A stretch of DNA of 64,000 nucleotides from Janthinobacterium agaricidamnosum NBRC 102515 = DSM 9628. GTDB lineage: Bacteria > Pseudomonadota > Gammaproteobacteria > Burkholderiales > Burkholderiaceae_D. The stretch is taken from NCBI RefSeq assembly GCF_000723165.1, contig NZ_HG322949.1:2413497-2477496 (forward strand), written 5' to 3'. The notes under the pieces were generated by a model that had not been told where the DNA came from, made no database searches, and saw only the letters and a list, made by a program, of their open reading frames with translations. Both the position numbers and the translations under genes were made by a program. The stretch's first letter is position 1; each line of letters begins with the position of its first letter. Positions 8,888 to 16,721 of the stretch are shown here, piece after piece.

Positions 8888-10324
8888 TTGAAACACAAAT
8901 ACCTGTCCTTGATGATTGCCGCCGCATTGGCTGGCCTGTCGGCCACCGCCCAGGCGTCCGGCTACCGTTTCGGTTCGCAAAGCGTGTCCGGCCAAGGCAC
9001 GGCCGACGCCAACGGCGCCGAAGCGGCCGACGCGTCGACCATTTTCTACAACCCGGCCGGCCTGTCGCGCCTGGACGGCGCGCAAATCGTCGGCGGCGCC
9101 ACGGTGGTGGTGCCGCATTCGAGCTTCAACGACACCGGCTCGACGACCTTCCTCGGCAAGCCGAGCGGCGGTACCCCGGCCAGGGGTTACGCGCCCGGTT
9201 CGGTGACCGCGCCATCGCTGTACGCCAGCAAGAAAATCAACGATCAGTGGACCATCGGCGCGGGTGTGTTCGTGCCGTACGGCGCCAAGCTCGATTACGG
9301 CAATACCTGGACCGGCCGCTACGCGCTGACCGATATCGACCTGAAATCGGTGGCCATCAATCCATCGGTGGCGTTCAAGCTGGACCAGCACCATTCCTTC
9401 GGTTTCGGCATGAGCGCCGAATACATGAAGGCGGAACTGGGCCAGGCGGTCGACGTGCCGGGTTCGGTGGCCTACCTGGGCCAGCACGCGCCGGGCGCGG
9501 CCGCGGCCTTCCTGAACGGTATTGCCCAGTCGCAAGGTCCGGCCGCCGCGCAAGCCGCCGGTGCGGCCTTGCTGGGCGCCAAGGATGGCCATGGCTTGAT
9601 GGGCGGCAGCGACTGGGGTTACGGTTTTAACGCCGGTTACCTGTTCCAGTTGAATGAAGCGACCCGTTTCGGGCTGGCCTACCGTTCGTCGATTTCGCAC
9701 AAGCTGAAGGGCGATACCATCTGGGATTTCTCGGGCGTATCGAATAACGCGGCGGTGAATGCATTTATCGCAAAGGCGTCGAACAAGGTCAATTCGCAGG
9801 CGCTGGTCGAGTTGCGCACGCCGGAAACGCTGTCGGCCAACGTATTCCACCAAATTGACGCCAAATGGGCGGCGATGGCCGACGTGACGTGGAGCCGCAC
9901 CTCGCGCCTGGATAACCTCGACATCCAGTTCCCGCCGACCGGCGAAGGCGCCGAACGCATCCGCCAGCAATGGAAAAACACTTATCGGGTATCGCTGGGC
10001 GGCAATTACCGCTACAACGAAAACCTGCTGCTGCGCGGCGGTATCGCCTACGACCAGGCGCCGACCCAGGGGCCGGAACTGAGCCATCCAGCGTTGCCGG
10101 ACAGCGACCGTTACCAGTTCTCGCTGGGCGCCAACTGGAAATTGAACGCCAATTCGTCGATCGACCTGGCCTACAGCTACCTGAACTTCAAGGATACCAG
10201 CATCAATTACACCAACGCGTGTTCGCCGGTCACCCCTGGCTGCACCGGCAATGGCGAAACCACGCGCGGCAATTACCAGACCCATTTGCAACTGCTGGGC
10301 CTGGCTTATAACTACAAGTTTTAA
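8888..10324 (+). CDS. FadL/TodX-family outer-membrane transport protein
   Basis: An outer-membrane beta-barrel for long-chain fatty acids or other hydrophobic compounds, 478 residues. The start is TTG at 8888: it follows a GAGAG ribosome site and supplies the positive n-region (KHKY) of a signal peptide that ends in ATAQA. The next ATG would leave too short a leader. The mature N-terminus (SGYRFGSQSVSGQGTADAN) is the family's plug/hatch segment, followed by STIFYNPAGLSRL, the FadL signature. It ends in GLAYNYKF, with the terminal Phe typical of barrel proteins. A strong terminator follows. Substrate is not determined by the sequence. Confidence 0.93.
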   Translation: MKHKYLSLMIAAALAGLSATAQASGYRFGSQSVSGQGTADANGAEAADASTIFYNPAGLSRLDGAQIVGGATVVVPHSSFNDTGSTTFLGKPSGGTPARGYAPGSVTAPSLYASKKINDQWTIGAGVFVPYGAKLDYGNTWTGRYALTDIDLKSVAINPSVAFKLDQHHSFGFGMSAEYMKAELGQAVDVPGSVAYLGQHAPGAAAAFLNGIAQSQGPAAAQAAGAALLGAKDGHGLMGGSDWGYGFNAGYLFQLNEATRFGLAYRSSISHKLKGDTIWDFSGVSNNAAVNAFIAKASNKVNSQALVELRTPETLSANVFHQIDAKWAAMADVTWSRTSRLDNLDIQFPPTGEGAERIRQQWKNTYRVSLGGNYRYNENLLLRGGIAYDQAPTQGPELSHPALPDSDRYQFSLGANWKLNANSSIDLAYSYLNFKDTSINYTNACSPVTPGCTGNGETTRGNYQTHLQLLGLAYNYKF

Positions 10325-10355
10325 GCCAGCACGCAAGTAGGCAAGTCGCGGGCAT

Positions 10356-10387
10356 AAAAACGGGCGCCATCCAGGCGCCCGTTTTTT
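10356..10387. terminator. Rho-independent terminator (bidirectional)
   Basis: Stem AAAAACGGGCGCC (10356-10368), loop ATCCA, stem GGCGCCCGTTTTT, then Ts. The flanking A-run and T-run make it work on both strands, serving the fadL-type gene and the convergent threonine aldolase gene. Confidence 0.9.
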
Positions 10388-10400
10388 CATCGCGGCGCGC

Positions 10401-11480
10401 TTACAGCGCCGCCGCCAGCAGGCCGATGACGTCGCGCACGCGCTGGTCCGGCATGTTCAGCAAGTTGTCGCCGACATACAATTCGACCACGCTGTGGTCC
10501 GGCAGCGCCGCATGGCTGGCGCGGCCGAACAGCCAGACGCCGTCGCGTTCGGCGATCTGGTTGCGGATCTGGATCGCGCGTTCGCGGCTGACCGGCAAGT
10601 GCAGGTGCAGCATATTGGCGTGCGGCCGGGCCGGATTGGCCTTGATCGCCGGATAGTCGCGCAGCAATTCGTAAAACCACTGGGTGCGCTTGAAGTAGGC
10701 CGGCATGGCCGCCAGCCGGGTATCGAACTGCATCGCCGCCGCCACCAGGTACGGGGTGCGCTGGTACACATTGCCGCCCAGCCGGTGGAACCATTCGCGC
10801 GCCCGCGCAACGAAGCTGGCGCTGCCGGCCAGCATCGCGCCGCTCATGCCGCCGATGCCCTTGTACAGCGATAGATAGACGCTGTCAAAACCTTGCGTGA
10901 TCTCTGGCAGCGGGCGCTCGAACGCGGCTTGCGTTTCCAGCAGCCGGGCGCCATCCATATGCAGGTGGATATTTTGCTCGTCGCAATAGCGCTTGATGTC
11001 GTTCAATTCTTGCCACGACGGACATTGGCCGCCGATTTCACGCGCCGGCAATTCGACGGCGGCCGCGCCCACTTGCTCGGGAATGGCCTGTAAATCGTTC
11101 AAGGTCCATGGCCGGTGCGCATCGCCGATCGGCAGCGCGGTGAAATGGTCCAGCAGCGCATGGTTGCCGCGTTCGTGCAGCAAGATGTGCGCAGTCGGAT
11201 GCAAGGCCACCAGGCGGCTGCCGCGGTCCTGGCAAGCCAGCCGCAGCGCGGTCACTTGCGTCATGGTGCCGGTGATGCAAAAGACCGCCGCTTCGAAGCC
11301 CAGCAGGCTGGCGATTTTTTGTTCGAAAGCCTGTATCAACGTCCCCGAACCATAGACATCGTGGGCAACGTTATTGGTTTCGCACCAGGCCGCCATCGCG
11401 GCGAAGGTTTCGGCGGGCGAGGCCTGGCGGTGGCCAGGCAGGACGGTGTGGCATTGCAGGCGCAGTTCGGCGTCGGTCAA
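10401..11480 (-). CDS. Threonine aldolase family PLP enzyme
   Basis: A fold-type I PLP enzyme of 359 residues from the beta-eliminating lyase/threonine aldolase family, which cleaves L-threonine (or allo-threonine) to glycine and acetaldehyde. It shows the YGSGTLIQAFEQKIA N-terminal segment, the IHLHMDGARL motif with the PLP-binding Asp, and the Schiff-base lysine in SLYKGIGGMSG. The start is a TTG codon at 11480 preceded by GGAGA, since no ATG fits this frame's N-terminus. Two LysE-type exporters lie immediately upstream on the same strand, so the three may form an amino-acid operon. Confidence 0.88.
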   Translation of the reverse strand: MTDAELRLQCHTVLPGHRQASPAETFAAMAAWCETNNVAHDVYGSGTLIQAFEQKIASLLGFEAAVFCITGTMTQVTALRLACQDRGSRLVALHPTAHILLHERGNHALLDHFTALPIGDAHRPWTLNDLQAIPEQVGAAAVELPAREIGGQCPSWQELNDIKRYCDEQNIHLHMDGARLLETQAAFERPLPEITQGFDSVYLSLYKGIGGMSGAMLAGSASFVARAREWFHRLGGNVYQRTPYLVAAAMQFDTRLAAMPAYFKRTQWFYELLRDYPAIKANPARPHANMLHLHLPVSRERAIQIRNQIAERDGVWLFGRASHAALPDHSVVELYVGDNLLNMPDQRVRDVIGLLAAAL

Positions 11481-11501
11481 GATACTTTCTCCAGTCGGTG
11501 A

Positions 11502-12173
11502 TTACAAAGTGGCGCTGGCGAGCTTGGCGCCAAAGCCGATGAACATGGCGCCGACTCCGCCCGCCATGCTGGTGGACAGGCGCCGGCGGCGGCGGAATGC
11601 CTCGGCCAGCCTTGCGCCGATCAGGATCAGGACGATCATATAGCTCCAGTTGATGATTTCGGCAACCAGGCCCAGCATTGCAAACGACAATGCCGGCGTG
11701 CTGAAATGCGGATCGACGAACTGGATAACGAAGGAAATGAAGAACAGGATCGCTTTCGGATTCATCAGGCCGATCACCAGCGCCTTGCGGAAAGGAGCGC
11801 TTTCCCTTTCTTTGTGTTGCGCGGCTTCGTCCGGTGTGTCTGCTGCGCCGCCGCGCAGGCTGCGCCAGCAAGAGAGCATCATGTGCAAGCCTATCCAGCA
11901 GAGGTAGGCTGCTCCGATATATTTGACCACATAAAATAGCGCCGGGCTGGCTTTCAGCAGCGATGCGACGCCGCAAGTGGACAGCAGCATCAACACGATA
12001 TTACCGAGGCTGATGCCGGCCGCGCCTTGATATCCCTGGCGCGCGCCGCGCCGGGCCGCCAGGCTCAGGATATACATCGAGCTTGGGCCGGGCAAGACGA
12101 TCAGCAAGGTGGTGCCCAGTAAATAAGTCCAAAAGTCGATAATGCCAAAGCTGGCGTGCATCAGGGCGTTCAT
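11502..12173 (-). CDS. LysE/Rht family amino-acid exporter (copy 1)
   Basis: An inner-membrane exporter of 223 residues with about six helices. It carries the family's PGPSSMYILS motif in helix 1 (the GPN/GPS signature) and GLMNPKAILFFISF in the middle. It is a close homologue of the gene just upstream. The two proteins share long identical blocks such as VASLLKASPALFYVVKYIGA and the whole C-terminus GAMFIGFGAKLASATL. The exported amino acid cannot be deduced. It sits between its duplicate and the threonine aldolase gene, 21 bp from each. Confidence 0.92.
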   Translation of the reverse strand: MNALMHASFGIIDFWTYLLGTTLLIVLPGPSSMYILSLAARRGARQGYQGAAGISLGNIVLMLLSTCGVASLLKASPALFYVVKYIGAAYLCWIGLHMMLSCWRSLRGGAADTPDEAAQHKERESAPFRKALVIGLMNPKAILFFISFVIQFVDPHFSTPALSFAMLGLVAEIINWSYMIVLILIGARLAEAFRRRRRLSTSMAGGVGAMFIGFGAKLASATL

Positions 12174-12194
12174 GGCGTTCCAGAGAGTCGGTGA

Positions 12195-12860
12195 TTACAA
12201 AGTGGCACTGGCGAGCTTGGCGCCAAAGCCGATGAACATGGCGCCGACTGCGCCCGCCACGCTGGCGGACAGGCGCCGGCGCCGCCGGAAGGTGTCGGCC
12301 AGCCGTGCGCCGAGGAAGATCAGGGCGGTCAGGTAGCTCCAGCTGAGGATTTGGCAAACCAGGCCCAGCAGCGCGAACGACAATACCGGCTTGCCGAATT
12401 CCGGATCGACAAACTGGATGAAGAAGGAAATGAAGAACAGGATCGCTTTCGGATTCATCAGGCTGATCAGCAGCGCCTTGCGGAACGGATCGCTTTCCTT
12501 CACCGGCTGCGTCACGGCCGGCGCAAGCTGCGCGTGGTGGCGCAGCTTGCGCCAGCAGCCGGCCAGCATGTGCAGGCCGATCCAGGCCAGATAGGCGGCG
12601 CCGATATACTTGACCACATAAAACAGCGCCGGGCTGGCTTTCAGCAGCGACGCCACGCCGCAGGCGGACAGCACCATCAGCACGATATCGCCGACGCAGA
12701 TGCCGGCCGCGCCCTTGTAAGCCTGGCGCACGCCGCGTTGCGCCGCCACGCTCAGCACGTACATCGAATTCGGGCCGGGCAGGATGACGATGAAGACGGT
12801 GCCGAGCAAAAAGGTCCAGAAATCGGTAATGCCAAAGTGGGTCTGCATCAGGGTGTTCAT
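12195..12860 (-). CDS. LysE/Rht family amino-acid exporter (copy 2)
   Basis: A paralogue of the downstream gene, 221 residues, with PGPNSMYVLS in helix 1 and SLMNPKAILFFISFFIQF in the core. The 3' ends of the two genes, including the short spacer before the next gene, are almost identical in DNA over about 70 bp, so this is a recent tandem duplication or a pair kept alike by gene conversion. The middle linker (around residues 110-125) differs most and is where substrate range or regulation may have diverged. It is first in the probable three-gene operon. Confidence 0.92.
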   Translation of the reverse strand: MNTLMQTHFGITDFWTFLLGTVFIVILPGPNSMYVLSVAAQRGVRQAYKGAAGICVGDIVLMVLSACGVASLLKASPALFYVVKYIGAAYLAWIGLHMLAGCWRKLRHHAQLAPAVTQPVKESDPFRKALLISLMNPKAILFFISFFIQFVDPEFGKPVLSFALLGLVCQILSWSYLTALIFLGARLADTFRRRRRLSASVAGAVGAMFIGFGAKLASATL

Positions 12861-13228
12861 CGGGTTCCGGATAAAAAGGTGGGGTACGCCGGCGGGCGGC
12901 GGCGACAGGCTGCTATTTTACTTGTTTGCTCACAGGCTTGCAGCGGAGCAAGTGAAAAGCCGGAACCATGCCGATAGCGGCGTGCCGCGGCGCCGGCTTC
13001 TGTTACAAGTGAGTGGTTCGCAACTGTATTTCTGCCAGTCAAACGATACCATCAAGGTAGGCAGCTGCGCGGTTTGAGCGGCAAATCCGGGAGTACAATA
13101 AAAGCCGTCGTGCTGTGGCGCTCGCTGGCGGCATTGCGCGCCTGGGCACGGCCATTGGAGAATGGTTTCGATGGAAACAATTTTCAGTTGATGCTAGCAT
13201 ACCGCGCGGCGATTTTTTTTCAATGGTG
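12861..13228. other. Intergenic region between the LysE gene and the ECF sigma operon
   Basis: This 368-bp divergent region has no convincing gene. It should contain the promoter of the LysE-LysE-aldolase operon on the minus strand. A GC-rich palindromic patch lies near 12955-13000. The sigma-operon promoter begins just beyond it. Confidence 0.4.
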
Positions 13229-13261
13229 TTGAACCATTTCACGCCGACACGGAATAGACGG
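13229..13261 (+). promoter_or_regulatory. Putative ECF-type promoter of the sigma operon
   Basis: TTGAACC (13229-13235) and ATAGACGG (13254-13261) sit at ECF-like spacing, about 21 bases before the sigma ATG. The same pattern with similar spacer bases (TTTC, then CG-CA) occurs before the TIGR03118 gene at 16646-16679. This suggests autoregulation by the encoded sigma factor. Confidence 0.5.
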
Positions 13262-13281
13262 CTAGAAATGGAGAATTGTCG

Positions 13282-13875
13282 ATGTTTGGATTACTCGGAA
13301 AGACCACTGAAACCCCGCGGACCAAGGCTGGCAGAGATGAATCCGCCGACTTGCGGCTGATCGGCCAGATCGTGGACGGCGACCGGCGCGCCTTTGAAAC
13401 CTTGTACCGGGCGTATTTTTCGCGCCTGACGCGCTTTCTTGACCGAATGACGCATAATACGGCGATGATCGAAGAGATCGTCAACGATGCGATGCTGGTG
13501 GTGTGGCGCCGCGCCGACACCTTCGATGGCAGTTGCAAGTTGTCGACCTGGATTTTTGCGATCGCCTACCGTACCGCGCTGAAGGCGATCAAGCACCGCG
13601 ACGAGCCGGTCGACGCCGATCCGGACTTGCTGTACGGCGACGAGACGTTCGAACCGGAAGCCGGTTTCAGCCAGCAGCAATTGCAAGACCGGGTGGCGCA
13701 GGCACTGGATGTGTTGCCGATGGAGCAGCGCATGGTGGTCAACCTGACGTATTACCACGGCATGGGTTACGAAGAGATCAGCGGCATCATGGAATGCCCG
13801 CTGAATACGGTCAAGACGCGTATGTTCCATGCCCGGCGCCGCTTGAAAAACCTGCTGGCCGATGATGCGGAGTGA
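13282..13875 (+). CDS. ECF-family RNA polymerase sigma factor
   Basis: An alternative sigma factor of 197 residues. Region 2 (about 30-95) contains the DAMLVVWRRADTFDG promoter-melting/-10 recognition segment and STWIFAIAYRTALK. Region 4 (about 130-185) contains LPMEQRMVVNLTYYHGMGYE and the helix-turn-helix EISGIMECPLNTVKTRMFHA. The ATG at 13282 has GGAGA seven bases upstream and is preferred over a TTG six bases before it. The stop overlaps the region just before the anti-sigma gene. The next three genes (anti-sigma, S8 protease, porin) are in the same operon. It probably answers an envelope signal. Confidence 0.93.
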   Translation: MFGLLGKTTETPRTKAGRDESADLRLIGQIVDGDRRAFETLYRAYFSRLTRFLDRMTHNTAMIEEIVNDAMLVVWRRADTFDGSCKLSTWIFAIAYRTALKAIKHRDEPVDADPDLLYGDETFEPEAGFSQQQLQDRVAQALDVLPMEQRMVVNLTYYHGMGYEEISGIMECPLNTVKTRMFHARRRLKNLLADDAE

Positions 13876-13880
13876 CTATT

Positions 13881-14582
13881 ATGATGACAGGAAAAATCGT
13901 GGAATTCGAAGCATCGACCCACCAAAAAGTGCAAAAATTATTACCATGGATGCTGGAAGAGTCGCTGACCGGCGCTGAACTGTCGATGGTGCGCAAGCAT
14001 TTGCTGCATTGCGAAGAATGCCGCGCCGACCTGGCCTGGCAGCGCCAGATCCAGGCGGCCCGGCCACCGATGCAGTCGGCCCCGGATGTCGACCGCGCGT
14101 TTGCGGCGCTCAGCGGGCGGCTGGAGCCGGTGGCCCGTGCGCGCCGTCCCAGGCACGCTGTATCTGAGTGGCTGCGCAATGCCGGGCAAAACCTGTGGCA
14201 GGGCGGCAACGGCGGCGCACAATGGCAGCGCTGGGCAATGGCGACGCAGTGTGCGGTCATCGCCGGCCTCGCGCTGGCGCTGCTGAAACCGGCCAGCGAC
14301 GTACCGCAGCAATATCACGCGCTGTCGGCGGCGGGCTCGCCGGCGACAGCGGCCGCCGCAGCGTCCGGCAATGTGATGGTGCTGTTCAAGCCGGACACCA
14401 CCGAGCGTGAATTGCGCCGCATCCTGCAAGCGAGCGGCGCCCACATCGTCAATGGCCCGACCGTCACCGACGCCTATCTGCTGTATTTGCCGCCGGCGGG
14501 GCTGCATGCGGCGCTGCTGGCGTTGCGCCGCGAGCCGGCGGTGACGCTGGTCGCGCCGCTCGACAGTGGAGCGGCGCGGTGA
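13881..14582 (+). CDS. Zinc-binding anti-sigma factor with protease-prodomain-like tail
   Basis: A membrane protein of about 233 residues. The N-terminal ZAS domain has the H-x3-C-x2-C motif (His40, Cys44, Cys47 in KHLLHCEEC) that holds an ECF sigma factor. One helix (about 116-136) crosses the membrane. The periplasmic part (about 160-230) begins VMVLFKPDTTERELRRIL and continues with GAHIVNGPTVTDAYLLYLPP and ALRREPAVTLVAPLD. This pattern is typical of the inhibitor-I9/fervidolysin-like prodomain normally found at the front of S8 proteases. The next gene is an S8 protease, which may bind or cut this tail. ATG 13881 fits the GGAG spacing; GTG 13872 is an alternative. Confidence 0.85.
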   Translation: MMTGKIVEFEASTHQKVQKLLPWMLEESLTGAELSMVRKHLLHCEECRADLAWQRQIQAARPPMQSAPDVDRAFAALSGRLEPVARARRPRHAVSEWLRNAGQNLWQGGNGGAQWQRWAMATQCAVIAGLALALLKPASDVPQQYHALSAAGSPATAAAAASGNVMVLFKPDTTERELRRILQASGAHIVNGPTVTDAYLLYLPPAGLHAALLALRREPAVTLVAPLDSGAAR

Positions 14583-15880
14583 AGGCGAGCCTGCTCAGTC
14601 TGCTATTGACGGCGCTGCTGGCCAGCGCTTCGTTGCGGGCCAACGGCGCCGAGCCGCTTCAAGCGGTCCCGTCCCAGCCAGGCGCGGCGGCGCCGGGCGC
14701 GTATCGCGACGCCTCCGAGCGGCAAGTGCTGGTGATGCTGCACATGCCGGCGCCGCATTTCCGGCCCGATTCCGGTTATTCCGGCGCCTATACCGACAAT
14801 AGCGGCCACAGCGCGCGGCGCCGCATCGCCGCCGAACTGGCGCAGCGCCATGGCTTGACGCTGTTGTCCGACTGGCCGATGCCGATGCTGGGCATCGACT
14901 GCTACGTGATGGAAGCGCCGCCCGGCGTGCAGCGCCAGGACGCGGTGAAAGAACTGGCGGCCGACCCGCGCGTCGAATGGGCCCAGCCGATCGCCAGTTT
15001 CAGCGCCCTCAATCATGGCGACAGTGCCCGCGATCCCAAGCTGCGCGATCCGCTGTATGCGACCCAGCCGGGCGCGAAATTCTGGCATATCGCCGAATTG
15101 CATACCCGCGCCTATGGCCGCAATGTGAAGGTAGCGGTGATCGACAGCGGCGTCGAGGACAACCATCCCGATCTGGCTGGGCAAGTCGCTGTGAAGGAAA
15201 ACTTCGTCGATGGCTCGGCTTACGCGTCGGAAAAACACGGCACGGCGGTGGCCGGCATCATCGCGGCCAAGGCCGGCAACGGCATCGGCATCGAAGGCGT
15301 GGCGCCCGGTGCGCGGCTGATGGCCTTGCGCGGCTGCTGGGAAGAAGCCGACCACAGCACGCGCTGTAACAGTTTTACCTTGGCCAAGGCGCTCAACTTT
15401 GCCGTGGTCAACAAGGCGCAAGTGATTAACATGAGCCTGGGCGGTCCGCCGGATATCTTGCTGCGCCGCTTGATCGATGCCGCGCTGCAGCGCGGCGTGA
15501 CGGTGGTGGCGGCGGTCGATCCGAATCTTCCCGGCGGCGGCTTCCCGGCCGCCTATCCGGGCGTGATCGCCGCCGCGGCCGAGCGCTCGCAGGCGCCAGG
15601 ACTCGATCCGGTGCTGGCACCGGGCCAGGATATTCCCAGCACCGTGCCGGGCGGAGGCTGGGGCCTGGTCAGCGGCACCTCGTTTTCCGCCGCCCATGTG
15701 GCGGGCATGGCGGCCTTGCTGGAAGGGCTGCATCCAAAACAGTCTTTGCGACGTAACTCTTTTTTAGGTAGTGGTATTGGCAGCGCCGGCGGCTTTGACG
15801 CCTGCGCGACAGTGTCGCGTGCCACCGGAGATTGCGTCTGCGCCTGCGCTCCCGTACCATTGTTAAAGGCGAATAAATAA
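14579..15880 (+). CDS. Subtilisin-like S8 serine peptidase, secreted
   Basis: A protease of 433 residues. The GTG start overlaps the anti-sigma stop (GTGA). A signal peptide covers about residues 1-24. A prodomain follows (about 45-145), then the catalytic domain with Asp189 in VAVIDSGVE, His220 in EKHGTAVAGI and Ser368 in SGTSFSAAHVAG. The usual oxyanion-hole AGN segment is replaced by AAVDPN (Asn316), which is unusual. After the serine motif the domain ends early and is followed by a short Cys-rich tail (about 405-425). Position directly behind the anti-sigma gene suggests a role in the signalling cascade rather than nutrition. Confidence 0.9.
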   Translation: MKASLLSLLLTALLASASLRANGAEPLQAVPSQPGAAAPGAYRDASERQVLVMLHMPAPHFRPDSGYSGAYTDNSGHSARRRIAAELAQRHGLTLLSDWPMPMLGIDCYVMEAPPGVQRQDAVKELAADPRVEWAQPIASFSALNHGDSARDPKLRDPLYATQPGAKFWHIAELHTRAYGRNVKVAVIDSGVEDNHPDLAGQVAVKENFVDGSAYASEKHGTAVAGIIAAKAGNGIGIEGVAPGARLMALRGCWEEADHSTRCNSFTLAKALNFAVVNKAQVINMSLGGPPDILLRRLIDAALQRGVTVVAAVDPNLPGGGFPAAYPGVIAAAAERSQAPGLDPVLAPGQDIPSTVPGGGWGLVSGTSFSAAHVAGMAALLEGLHPKQSLRRNSFLGSGIGSAGGFDACATVSRATGDCVCACAPVPLLKANK

Positions 15881-15889
15881 TTTGACTAC

Positions 15890-16588
15890 ATGACCCTTGC
15901 CGTCCCGCGCCGCAGCCTGGCGATCTTGATGTTTTTTCAACTTGGCGGCGCGCTGGCCCAGGTCAGCACCAGTGTCGCCATCGTTTCCGATTATCGGGCG
16001 CGCGGGGTCTCGCTCAGCGACGGCAAGCCGACGCCGCAGCTGAGCATCGGCTACGACCACCCGGACGGCTGGTACCTGGGCGGTTTCGCTTCCCGCGTCA
16101 CCTTGCGCGGGATCGATGACAGCAATCAGCTGATTACCTATGCCGGTTATGCGCACTTGCTGGCGCCCGGCCTGAGCTGGGAAGCCGGCGCCAGCAAGTC
16201 CATCATCCAGCGCGGTTCCGGGTTCGACTATGCCGAAACCTTCATCGGCCTGGCCAGCGACCAGCTCAGCGGCCGGCTCTCTTACGCGCCCCATTATTTA
16301 GGCAAGAAGGACGGCTCGCTGTATGCCGAATTGAACGGCAACTATCCATTGAGCGACCGCTTGCGCCTGACCGCCCATGTCGGCTTGCTGCGTTCGCCTT
16401 CGCCGCCGCAAAGCGCTACGCCGACCCAGCTCTACCGCGCCGACCTGCGGCTGGGGATTAATTTCGATATCGAAGCGTGGAAGCTGCAACTGGCCTGGCT
16501 CAGCACGCAAAAAAAACATCCGGCCTATGCTTACCGCGATGGCGGCAGTCCGCAAACCTGGACCGCCAGCGCCGGGTATGAATTCTGA
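15890..16588 (+). CDS. TorF-type putative porin (gcw_chp family)
   Basis: An outer-membrane barrel-like protein of 232 residues. After a short leader ending in GGALA, the mature chain starts QVSTSVAIVSDYRARGVSLS, the signature of the TorF/gcw_chp family. It is rich in alternating strands and ends in SAGYEF, with C-terminal Phe. It lies nine bases after the protease gene in the same operon as the sigma factor. No clear ribosome site precedes the ATG, so translation may be coupled. Function of the family is not established. Confidence 0.85.
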   Translation: MTLAVPRRSLAILMFFQLGGALAQVSTSVAIVSDYRARGVSLSDGKPTPQLSIGYDHPDGWYLGGFASRVTLRGIDDSNQLITYAGYAHLLAPGLSWEAGASKSIIQRGSGFDYAETFIGLASDQLSGRLSYAPHYLGKKDGSLYAELNGNYPLSDRLRLTAHVGLLRSPSPPQSATPTQLYRADLRLGINFDIEAWKLQLAWLSTQKKHPAYAYRDGGSPQTWTASAGYEF

Positions 16589-16645
16589 GCGGCTGATTGG
16601 CCAGTTGGCTGGCGCAAAAAAAAATTTGATTTTTTGGGGATTTGA

Positions 16646-16680
16646 TTGAAACCTTTCTTTTCGGCATAGGCATATACGGT
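16646..16680 (+). promoter_or_regulatory. Putative ECF-type promoter of the TIGR03118 gene
   Basis: TTGAAACC (16646-16653), then a spacer with TTTC and CGGCA, then ATATACGG (16672-16679). It aligns with the promoter before the ECF sigma gene (13229-13261) at most positions, differing by one extra A in the -35 element. This suggests the gene belongs to the same regulon. Confidence 0.5.
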
Positions 16681-16701
16681 GGCAAGTTCCTTCCACCGTA
16701 T
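16674..16701. repeat. Perfect inverted repeat at the TIGR03118 promoter
   Basis: Arms ATACGGTGG (16674-16682) and CCACCGTAT (16693-16701) around a 10-base loop. The left arm overlaps the proposed -10 element, so it may be an operator. If transcription starts upstream it would form a 5' hairpin instead. Confidence 0.6.
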
Positions 16702-16721
16702 CCGACATAAGAGAGAAAAGC

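Noticed and set aside
8807..10390. A 527-codon minus-strand frame opposite the FadL-type gene
   Set aside because: Strong FadL motifs, a signal peptide and a terminator support the plus strand only.
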